Below, piece after piece: positions 1-5,375 of a stretch of 12,127 bases of DNA. The number at the start of each line of letters is the position of its first letter. The first letter of the stretch is position 1. Source of the DNA: Rhizobiaceae bacterium. Its GTDB lineage: Bacteria > Pseudomonadota > Alphaproteobacteria > Rhizobiales > Rhizobiaceae. The notes beneath the pieces were generated by a model. The model did no database searches and was not told the DNA's origin. It worked only from the letters and a program-made list of their open reading frames with translations. Location of the stretch: assembly GCA_021648425.1 (NCBI GenBank), contig JAKISV010000079.1, positions 1-12,127 of the forward strand, read 5' to 3'. The translations under genes and the position numbers were made by a program.

Positions 1-624
1 GAGATTAAAGCGATAGGCGCCAAGGGTTGTCCAGCGGTTCATCATCCAGGTGGTGAGTTCGGCGTGGAACTGGACGCCATAGGCGTTGTCACCATAACGA
101 AACGCCTGATTGGGATATTCTTCCCCGGTGGCCAGCAGGGTGGCGTCTGTGGGCAGGGTAAAACCCTCGCGGTGCCACTGGTAGATTTTTTCCGGCCACT
201 GCATGATGGCTTTGCCTTGCGGCGTTGGTTTGATGGGGTAATAGCCGATTTCAGCATATTCATCTTTGTTGGCGGCTACTTCACCACCCAAATGACGAAC
301 CATCATCTGGGCACCCAGGCAGATGCCAAAAAACGGTTTGTTTTCTTTTAGGGGCACTGAAATCCAGTCGATTTCGCGATTGATATGTTCTTCTTTGTCA
401 TTGGCACTCATCGGCCCGCCAAAGATGATTGCTCCGGCATGGTGTTCAAGGGTGTCGGGCAAGGGGTGGCCGAGCGGTGGACGGCGGATATCAATGTCAT
501 AGCCGCGTTCTACCAGCATCATGCCAACGCGGCCCGGGGTCGAGTTTTCCTGATGAAGAACGACCAGGATTTTTGGCCGTCTGGAATTTCCGGAGTTCTT
601 CAAGCTGTGTGATTGACTAGACAT
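1..624 (-). CDS. Class I glutamine amidotransferase (GMP synthase-like GATase domain), 3' end cut by window edge
   Basis: The visible 208 residues hold nearly a whole class I (triad) glutamine amidotransferase domain, which hydrolyses glutamine and passes ammonia to an acceptor. The nucleophile elbow is GICLGAQ, with Cys102. The His/Glu pair lies in YGVQFHAE (His187, Glu189). An oxyanion-type IIFGGPMS stretch sits near residues 66-73. The protein looks like a free-standing cytosolic GATase of the GMP-synthase-like family (COG0518), not a full GuaA, because the domain begins about 18 residues after the start. The ATG at 624 overlaps the TAA stop of the upstream TerB-like gene (TAATG), and no Shine-Dalgarno is visible, so translational coupling is likely. 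Such proteins may deamidate small gamma-glutamyl compounds, but the acceptor cannot be told. The reading frame is intact to base 1, and the C-terminus lies outside the window. Confidence 0.9.
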   Translation of the reverse strand, partial: MSSQSHSLKNSGNSRRPKILVVLHQENSTPGRVGMMLVERGYDIDIRRPPLGHPLPDTLEHHAGAIIFGGPMSANDKEEHINREIDWISVPLKENKPFFGICLGAQMMVRHLGGEVAANKDEYAEIGYYPIKPTPQGKAIMQWPEKIYQWHREGFTLPTDATLLATGEEYPNQAFRYGDNAYGVQFHAELTTWMMNRWTTLGAYRFNL

Positions 625-1109
625 TAATGCTGTTTTCGGCCTAACTCTAATTTATTTCGAACCTTGCGTTTCATTTCCATGCGGTCGCGTTTATTGATGG
701 CCAGAAGTTCTGCAATTCTCCACACAACATTGTCCTCCAATTCGTGTATTTCGCCATCGGCATAAACCATTTCCCACAGGCTTTCGATCAACTCGAGGCG
801 TTCTTCAGCACTCAACTGACGCTTCAGAATTCTGGTGAATGCGTATAAATCTATCGCTTCACTGTCGGCGCGGCGGGCCTCTTCTATCAGCTGTTGGGCC
901 TGTGAATTGGTCAATTCATAACGCTCTTCCAGGATCTGCTGTAATTTGGTTTTTTCTTCGTCATGAACAATGCCATCGGCAGCGATCACATGAAACATCA
1001 AGGCCGCCTGGGCCAGCTGTCGATCGGTAGCATCAAATCCGGTCTGATCGTCTTCAGGTTCAGTGGTTTTTTTCAGAAAATTGCGTAATTTATCGAGCAT
1101 GTTATCCAT
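624..1109 (-). CDS. TerB-family protein (tellurite resistance TerB-like, COG4103 type)
   Basis: This is a 161-residue soluble, mostly helical protein. Two motif stretches mark the TerB/DjlA-N superfamily: AALMFHVIAADGIVHDEE (about residues 33-50) and EMVYADGEIHELEDNVVWR (about 117-135). Each contains the A-D-G-x-x-x-x-E acidic pattern that is thought to bind metal in this fold. No J domain and no membrane segment is visible. In alphaproteobacteria this family is common and its role is unknown; tellurite resistance is only a label inherited from the fold. I chose the ATG at 1109; an in-frame ATG at 1100 (preceded by GGATAAC) is about equally good. The frame stays open further upstream to 1394, but that part runs into the opposite-strand dehydrogenase gene and does not look like this family. 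The stop overlaps the amidotransferase start, so the two are probably co-expressed. Confidence 0.85.
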   Translation of the reverse strand: MDNMLDKLRNFLKKTTEPEDDQTGFDATDRQLAQAALMFHVIAADGIVHDEEKTKLQQILEERYELTNSQAQQLIEEARRADSEAIDLYAFTRILKRQLSAEERLELIESLWEMVYADGEIHELEDNVVWRIAELLAINKRDRMEMKRKVRNKLELGRKQH

Positions 1110-1166
1110 TGATCGGGTTGTTAGCGGGTGTTGAACTGATATTGTGTAACACTGTTTGCCACAGGT

Positions 1167-1181
1167 TTGGAATAATTCCAA
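1167..1181. promoter_or_regulatory. Perfect 15-base palindrome in a divergent spacer; candidate operator
   Basis: TTGGAATAATTCCAA is a 7-1-7 perfect inverted repeat lying in the 87-base spacer between the minus-strand TerB-like gene and the plus-strand alpha-hydroxy-acid dehydrogenase gene. It ends 15 bases before the dehydrogenase ATG and 8 bases before its Shine-Dalgarno-like TAGGA. Its symmetry and place suit a dimeric repressor. GntR-family regulators of lactate genes use symmetric TTGG-type sites, but the spacing here differs from the sites I know, and no regulator gene is next to it. Operator function is inference. Confidence 0.4.
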
Positions 1182-1196
1182 TAAGGGTAGGAATAC

Positions 1197-2396
1197 ATGC
1201 AACATCAGTATGGGACAATAGTCGCAACCCTTTCCAGATATTACAATGCCTATCCTTCGGTTGCCGATCTGATGGAGCCCGCACGGCGCAGAATTCCATT
1301 TTTTGCCTGGGAATATCTTGACAGCGGAACGGGAGCTGAGCGGTTGCCAGCGCACAATCTGCAACGGTTGCAGGAAGTGGAGATGGTGCCGCAATTCATG
1401 GGTGGGGCTTCAAACATCAACCTGGAAACCCGCTTGATGGGTGAAACCTATGCCATGCCAATAGCCATTGGCCCAATTGGTATGACCGGCATGATCTGGC
1501 CCGGTGGCGAACATATACTTGCACGTACAGCCGCCCGCCAGAATATTCCATACTGTTTAAGTACGGTTGCCTGCGAAGCGCCGGAAAGCGTCGGGCCGTT
1601 ATGTGAGGGAAAAGGGTGGTTTCAGCTTTATGTGCCTGCTGATCAAAAAATCTGCGCCGATATGATGCAGCGAGCCTGGGACAGCGGTTTCAGGACTTTG
1701 ATGGTAACGGCGGATGTCCCCGTTCCCTCGACGCGCGAACGCCAGAGAAAAGCCGGGCTGAAAATGCCGCTTGAAGTGGACTATAAAACTTTGCTGCGAG
1801 TGGCGGCGCGGCCCACCTGGGCTTTAGCTACACTGCGCTATGGCAAACCGCGTTTGCGTATGTTGGAAAAATACGCTGAGAGCGGGGATTTGAAAGAAGT
1901 ATCTTCTTTCCTGGGGCGTCAATTGAGCGAAGTGCTTAATCTGGATTACATGAAGTTTATCCGCGAGCAGTGGAAAGGCAAACTTGTGGTCAAAGGCATC
2001 CTGCATGAAGAGGATGCAAAATCACTGGTGAAAATCGGTGTGGATGGCATCGTAATCTCCAACCATGGGGGCCGGCAATTTGATGGGGCCCCCGCAGCGA
2101 TCGATGTTTTGCCGGCGATTTCAAAAGCGGTAAATAAAAAATGCGCCGTGCTTTATGACAGCGGTATCAGAACCGGCCTTGATGTTCTGCGCGCATTGGC
2201 ACTGGGTGCTGATTTCGTGTTGTTGGGACGGGCTTTTATATACGGCATTGCGGCATTGGGGGAAGAGGGTGGTGATCATGTGGCTGGTTTACTGAAAGAG
2301 GATATGGCTAATAATCTCAAACAACTGGGTGTGCAGGGCCTGGATGAATTGCCCGGTTGCCTGAGCCAAAAGCCAAATAGCAATTATCCGGGTTGA
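1197..2396 (+). CDS. lldD: FMN-dependent alpha-hydroxy-acid dehydrogenase (L-lactate dehydrogenase LldD / glycolate oxidase family)
   Basis: A 399-residue member of the FMN-dependent 2-hydroxy-acid oxidase/dehydrogenase family, which oxidises an L-2-hydroxy acid to the 2-oxo acid. All family active-site residues can be matched: Tyr40 (in WEYLDSG), Tyr145 (FQLYV), Asp173 (TADVP), Arg180, Lys266 (VVKGI), catalytic His290 and Arg293 in SNHGGRQFDG. The FMN phosphate site is DSGIRTGLDV (321-330) followed by LLGRAF (342-347). Length fits LldD/MdlB-type enzymes. Residues about 185-245, between barrel strands, correspond to the variable segment that anchors LldD/MdlB to the membrane, so a respiratory dehydrogenase is more likely than a soluble oxidase. 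TAGGA five bases before the ATG supports this start. The exact substrate (lactate, glycolate, mandelate or other) is not settled; lldD is the best-fitting name. The gene is monocistronic by layout, with a tRNA gene downstream. Confidence 0.88.
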   Translation: MQHQYGTIVATLSRYYNAYPSVADLMEPARRRIPFFAWEYLDSGTGAERLPAHNLQRLQEVEMVPQFMGGASNINLETRLMGETYAMPIAIGPIGMTGMIWPGGEHILARTAARQNIPYCLSTVACEAPESVGPLCEGKGWFQLYVPADQKICADMMQRAWDSGFRTLMVTADVPVPSTRERQRKAGLKMPLEVDYKTLLRVAARPTWALATLRYGKPRLRMLEKYAESGDLKEVSSFLGRQLSEVLNLDYMKFIREQWKGKLVVKGILHEEDAKSLVKIGVDGIVISNHGGRQFDGAPAAIDVLPAISKAVNKKCAVLYDSGIRTGLDVLRALALGADFVLLGRAFIYGIAALGEEGGDHVAGLLKEDMANNLKQLGVQGLDELPGCLSQKPNSNYPG

Positions 2397-2409
2397 TATC
2401 CGGGTTGAT
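2386..2409 (+). repeat. Tandem 12-base duplication across the dehydrogenase stop codon
   Basis: ATCCGGGTTGAT occurs twice head to tail (2386-2397 and 2398-2409). The first copy contains the TGA stop of the dehydrogenase gene. Because the unit is 12 bases, the second copy provides another in-frame TGA. The two copies each contain TTGATA, which also resembles a -35 box ahead of the tRNA gene. It looks like a replication-slippage duplication. Confidence 0.85.
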
Positions 2410-2421
2410 AATGGGTATCGA
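2393..2421 (+). promoter_or_regulatory. Weak candidate promoter for tRNA-Leu
   Basis: TTGATA (2393-2398) and TATCGA (2416-2421) are separated by 17 bases and would start transcription a few bases before the mature tRNA at 2434. The -10 match is only partial. A second TTGATA at 2405-2410, made by the tandem duplication, pairs less well with AAATAT at 2428-2433, which would put the start inside the tRNA. Confidence 0.25.
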
Positions 2422-2433
2422 AATTACAAATAT

Positions 2434-2519
2434 GCGGGCATGGCGGAATTGGTAGACGCAAGGGACTTAAAATCCCTCGATCCTAGATCGTCCGGGTTCA
2501 AGTCCCGGTGCCCGCACCA
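2434..2519 (+). tRNA. tRNA-Leu (anticodon UAA), CCA encoded
   Basis: The cloverleaf can be folded by eye. The acceptor stem is GCGGGCA (2434-2440) with TGCCCGC (2509-2515), discriminator A2516 and encoded CCA 2517-2519. The D arm contains the GGTAGA loop sequence. The anticodon stem AGGGA/TCCCT encloses CTTAAAA, giving anticodon TAA (2468-2470). A long variable arm (CGATCCTAGATCG region, with GATC/GATC pairing) is typical of class II tRNA-Leu. The T arm is CCGGG-TTCAAGT-CCCGG. It reads UUA and, by wobble, UUG codons. No 3'-end duplicate that would mark an integrated element is visible in this window. Confidence 0.97.
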
Positions 2520-2526
2520 TTATTCT

Positions 2527-2545
2527 GGCGCTATCGGTTGGCGCC
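2527..2545 (+). terminator. Possible short hairpin after tRNA-Leu
   Basis: GGCGC (2527-2531) and GCGCC (2541-2545) can pair over a 9-base loop beginning 8 bases after the encoded CCA. A second 5-base-pair candidate, GCGGT/ACCGC, lies at 2555-2576. Neither is followed by a T run, so a rho-independent terminator is doubtful; they may only be processing or spacer structures. Confidence 0.2.
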
Positions 2546-2756
2546 TAAGTGAGCGCGGTTATACTGTTGCTACCGCCTGTCGTTATCGCAATGCGCATAA
2601 CCCGGAGCAGAAACATCACCTGGCAAAATTGTTGCGTGTGAACGCGATCTGGAAATGTGGAAATGCAAGATTGTGCGATGCTAAAACCCTGGTAATGCCA
2701 AAACTGTGAATGCGTATAACCCAAATTTGCTGTTGACTTTAGAACCTGCACACCGG

Positions 2757-2784
2757 AAACATATGCCGAATTTCATATATGTTT
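2757..2784 (+). promoter_or_regulatory. Inverted repeat directly upstream of the YeeE-family Shine-Dalgarno
   Basis: AAACATAT (2757-2764) and ATATGTTT (2777-2784) are perfect 8-base inverted copies separated by 12 bases. The second arm abuts the Shine-Dalgarno GGGAGA (2785-2790), 7 bases before the ATG. It could be an operator dyad downstream of the TTGACT -35-like box (2733-2738), or an AT-rich leader hairpin that would affect ribosome access. No regulator gene is nearby. Confidence 0.4.
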
Positions 2785-2797
2785 GGGAGACGCATAA

Positions 2798-3904
2798 ATG
2801 GTTGATACCTGGCGCGAAATAATATTGGCAGACCCCGGTTTTTATGTCGGCATATGGGGGCTGGTAATCGGTATAATCTTCGGCTTTGTCGTTTACCGAA
2901 CCAACTATTGCGCCATGGGTGCTATTTCCGATATTGAAACATTTGGAGACTATCGCCGCTTTCGTTCCTGGGTACTGGCTGCCGCCACCGCCATGATCGG
3001 TGCCTGGTATGTACAATCAATCGGTGCCACCGATCTGTCATCGTCAATCTACCTCACCACCAATTTTAATATGGTTGCCAGCATTATCGGCGGCTTGATG
3101 TTTGGTTATGGCATGGTATTTGCCGGCGGCTGCGTCACCAAAAACATCGTGCGCGTGGGTGCAGGCGATTTGCGCTCCGCCATTAATCTGGTCGTCGTTG
3201 GCATTTTTGCCTATATGACAATCGGCGGCATTTTGGGCCTTGTTCGCACATCTGCTTTTGGTCCGTTTGTCATTGATCTGGCTGCAAGTGATGCTGAAAC
3301 CCAAAGCGTTGGCTCAATCATTTCCATATTTACCGGCGGTGATGTTCAAAATACCAACATGATAGCCATGATTGTTATTGCCGGTCTGGCCATTGCCTGG
3401 TGTTTCAAGGACAAGGCCTTTCGCACCTCGCCAAATCATATTATTTCAGGAATAGTGATCGGCTTGTGCGTCATCGCCGTTTGGTTCCTCACCGGGTTGG
3501 CCTTTGATGAACTGTCTGATGTTGTCGCCCTGCCAACATCCCTGACCTTCGTGCGCCCGACCGGCGACACCCTGGAATATCTGATGCGCTTTACCGCTCT
3601 GGGTGCTCCGACAATCGGAGTGGTGACACTGGTTGGCACATTGATTGGTGCGTTCATTGGAGCAATGATGATGGGTCGTCTGAATTTGACAACCTTTGCA
3701 AATCCCACCGACACCAAGCGCAATCTTTTTGGTTCCGCTATGATGGGCGTTGGCGGAATTTTGGCTCTGGGCTGCACGGTTGGCCAGGGCCTCACCGGCG
3801 TCTCAACCCTTGCAGTTGGTTCAATGATCACCTTCGCTGCAATCGTTGCAGGCGGTTTCCTTGGCATTAAAAGACTGAATGCTGTATTGATGGCTGAGGC
3901 ATAA
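2798..3904 (+). CDS. YeeE/YedE-family membrane transporter (TsuA-like, sulfur-compound uptake)
   Basis: A 368-residue polytopic inner-membrane protein with about nine or ten hydrophobic segments. It carries the three signature motifs of the Sulf_transp (YeeE/YedE) family: NYCAMGAISD (Cys38), GGCVTKNIVRVGAG (Cys112) and LGCTVGQGLTG (Cys326). In the characterised homologue TsuA, three conserved cysteines at comparable spacing line the path and are needed for thiosulfate import; all three are present here. The length fits a full two-repeat protein, not a half-size pair. GGGAGA seven bases before the ATG supports the start. It heads a likely operon, since the next gene starts 20 bases after its stop. 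Thiosulfate is the best-known substrate of the family, but other small sulfur or selenium species are possible. No rhodanese, TusA-like or sulfur-oxidation gene is adjacent, which is unusual for this family. Confidence 0.88.
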   Translation: MVDTWREIILADPGFYVGIWGLVIGIIFGFVVYRTNYCAMGAISDIETFGDYRRFRSWVLAAATAMIGAWYVQSIGATDLSSSIYLTTNFNMVASIIGGLMFGYGMVFAGGCVTKNIVRVGAGDLRSAINLVVVGIFAYMTIGGILGLVRTSAFGPFVIDLAASDAETQSVGSIISIFTGGDVQNTNMIAMIVIAGLAIAWCFKDKAFRTSPNHIISGIVIGLCVIAVWFLTGLAFDELSDVVALPTSLTFVRPTGDTLEYLMRFTALGAPTIGVVTLVGTLIGAFIGAMMMGRLNLTTFANPTDTKRNLFGSAMMGVGGILALGCTVGQGLTGVSTLAVGSMITFAAIVAGGFLGIKRLNAVLMAEA

Positions 3905-3907
3905 ACC

Positions 3908-3928
3908 ATGATGACGGGGTCCAGTTGA
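3908..3928 (+). other. Six-codon mini-frame overlapping the TTG start
   Basis: ATGATGACGGGGTCCAGTTGA encodes MMTGSS and stops at TGA 3926-3928, which overlaps the TTG start (3925-3927) of the next gene as TTGA. It could work as a reinitiation leader passing ribosomes from the YeeE-family gene to the TTG. It is very short, lacks its own clear ribosome site and may be chance. Confidence 0.15.
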
Positions 3929-4632
3929 GCAGAAACTTCGAAGAACTCGACTATTGCCCCACACCCATTGGAGCACTCAGTCTGCGTCGTCGTCTGGAAC
4001 CAAAAACCGGCGAACAGGTCTATGAAATAAAGCTCGGCGAAGAATTTTTGATGTCGAGCATGTTCACCGCTTCAGAAAAGGCACTGGCCAACCTGGCGCT
4101 GAAACACCATAAAGGAAAAGAACTCGATGTAGTCGTCGGCGGACTGGGTTTAGGGTACAGTGCCTGCGCGGTACTGGACCACGATAAAGTTGGCTCACTG
4201 ACTGTCATTGATGCATTGGAAGCCGTCATTGGCTGGCACAAGTCAGGTCTACTGCCGTTGGGCGAACAACTGACCACTGACAAACGCTGCACATTGCAAC
4301 AGGATGATTTTTTCAAACTGGCTCTTTCTGAACAGGGGTTTGGCAAGAAGCTTGACCTGATACTGGTCGACATCGACCATTCGCCTGAGTTTTTCCTCGA
4401 TAGCGCCAATGCAGCCTTTTACCAACCCGAAGGCCTGACAAAAATGGCAACGCACCTGAAACCCGGCGGCATGTTCGCTCTGTGGTCTGATGAGTTGCCG
4501 GATGATAAATTCACCAACCGCCTGAATAGCGTTTTCGCTGAAGCGTGGGCTGAGCCGGTAACATTTTTTAACCCCCTGCAAAGCCGCAATTTCACCCAGA
4601 GCGTATATATTGCGCGTAAAGAAAATCCGTGA
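3925..4632 (+). CDS. Spermidine-synthase-like protein (Rossmann-fold, SpeE/SAM-methyltransferase superfamily)
   Basis: A 235-residue cytosolic protein. It shows a Rossmann-type nucleotide loop VVGGLGLGYSA (about 70-80), an acidic strand-2 end TVIDALEAV (93-101), a DLILVDIDHSPE stretch (about 144-155) like the acidic active-site strand of aminopropyltransferases, and a late LKPGGMFALWSD (178-189). This fits the spermidine synthase / spermidine-synthase-like methyltransferase group (COG0421). The canonical GGGDGG loop is altered, and the N-terminal barrel is short (about 65 residues), so true putrescine aminopropyl transfer is doubtful. The TTG start is chosen because the next in-frame ATG (residue 43) would cut into the fold, no upstream ATG or GTG fits, and GGGG lies five bases before TTG. 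It sits 20 bases after the YeeE-family gene and its TGA overlaps the next GTG start. Confidence 0.72.
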   Translation: MSRNFEELDYCPTPIGALSLRRRLEPKTGEQVYEIKLGEEFLMSSMFTASEKALANLALKHHKGKELDVVVGGLGLGYSACAVLDHDKVGSLTVIDALEAVIGWHKSGLLPLGEQLTTDKRCTLQQDDFFKLALSEQGFGKKLDLILVDIDHSPEFFLDSANAAFYQPEGLTKMATHLKPGGMFALWSDELPDDKFTNRLNSVFAEAWAEPVTFFNPLQSRNFTQSVYIARKENP

Positions 4633-5300
4633 TCTGCCCGGTTTGCCTTGGCTCATCCACAGCAAAATTTGCCCATATCGATGAAAAAATCTATTGGCGC
4701 TGCGAGGATTGTCAGGCACGATTTCTTGACCCTGTACAACGCCTTTCACCCGGCGATGAACACGCCCACTACCTGCATCATGAAAATAATGTCGACGACA
4801 CAAGCTATCAAAAGTTCCTGCAAAAGGCCGCCACCCCTTTGCTTGAAAAACTGGCTCCCCATTGTCACGGCCTAGATTATGGCTGTGGACCGGGACCGGC
4901 GCTGGCCCACATGCTAACGCAATCAGGCCATAAGGTTAGGCTTTATGACCCGTATTTTTACAATAATATCGAAGCATTGGGCGACCGTTATGATTTCATC
5001 ACCTGCACTGAAACGGCGGAGCATTTTTTCCATCCGGCAAATGAATTTGAGCGCTTCAATAAAATTCTGAAACCCGGTGGCTGGCTGGTTGTCATGACCT
5101 GTTTTCAGAGTGACGATGCCAAATTCACCAACTGGTATTACCGCCAGGACCCTACTCACGTGGTGTTTTATCGGCACGAGACATTTCAATGGCTGGCAAA
5201 TCACCACAATTGGTCTTGTGAATTTCCCGTCACAAATGTTGTGCTGATGCAAAAAATACCTGCTAGAATGCCTCCCAATTGTCCATCTGATGAAACTTGA
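4629..5300 (+). CDS. Class I SAM-dependent methyltransferase with N-terminal zinc-ribbon-like cysteines
   Basis: A 223-residue cytosolic protein. The N-terminus has two CxxC pairs, CPVC (Cys3, Cys6) and CEDC (Cys25, Cys28), which would bind zinc. The methyltransferase part follows, with motif I GLDYGCGPGP (81-90), strand 2 VRLYDPYF (103-110), FITCTETAEHFFHP (123-136) and LKPGGWLVVMT (148-158); this is the Methyltransf_23 pattern. The substrate is unknown. The GTG start overlaps the TGA stop of the preceding gene (GTGA), so the two are translationally coupled. No ATG alternative keeps the first cysteine pair. The C-terminus after about residue 210 is a short polar tail. It could act on the product of the coupled spermidine-synthase-like enzyme, but that is inference. 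Confidence 0.8.
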   Translation: MICPVCLGSSTAKFAHIDEKIYWRCEDCQARFLDPVQRLSPGDEHAHYLHHENNVDDTSYQKFLQKAATPLLEKLAPHCHGLDYGCGPGPALAHMLTQSGHKVRLYDPYFYNNIEALGDRYDFITCTETAEHFFHPANEFERFNKILKPGGWLVVMTCFQSDDAKFTNWYYRQDPTHVVFYRHETFQWLANHHNWSCEFPVTNVVLMQKIPARMPPNCPSDET

Positions 5301-5310
5301 TGTCCAGATA

Positions 5311-5341
5311 TTGAAAACCATAACCCAAACCAGGCCATAAT
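5311..5341 (+). promoter_or_regulatory. Candidate promoter for the SoxB-like gene
   Basis: TTGAAA (5311-5316) and CATAAT (5336-5341) lie in the 75-base spacer, but 19 bases apart, which is longer than the optimum. If real, the SoxB-like gene can be transcribed apart from the upstream three genes. Confidence 0.3.
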
Positions 5342-5375
5342 ATAAATCACCAGCTAAACTGCATTTGGTAACTTA

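Larger units (their letters stand above)
2520..2797. other. Intergenic region between tRNA-Leu and the YeeE-family gene
   Basis: I see no convincing gene here. The open frame that starts inside the tRNA (2440-2709) is a read-through artefact. The region holds the hairpins described after the tRNA, an imperfect 14-base direct repeat (AATGCGCATAACCC at 2590-2603 and AATGCGTATAACCC at 2709-2722, one mismatch), a good -35-like TTGACT at 2733-2738 without a clear -10, and an inverted repeat just before the next gene. Confidence 0.6.

Noticed and set aside
64..612. Plus-strand open frames at the left end
   Set aside because: They lie opposite the amidotransferase gene, whose catalytic motifs are clear, and their translations show no known fold.
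1110..1394. Upstream extension of the TerB-like gene
   Set aside because: The frame is open but overlaps the start of the opposite-strand dehydrogenase, and the family's N-terminus begins near 1109.
2434..2519. tRNA-Leu as an integration site of a mobile element
   Set aside because: No repeat of the tRNA 3' end, integrase or phage gene is visible in the window.
2440..2709. Open frame starting inside the tRNA
   Set aside because: It translates the tRNA-Leu sequence itself (MAELVDARDLK...), a well-known false protein, and then runs through spacer with no family resemblance.
3436..3909. Minus-strand open frame opposite the transporter gene
   Set aside because: It is a shadow of a conserved membrane protein and has an Arg/Pro/Thr-rich composition typical of antisense translation.
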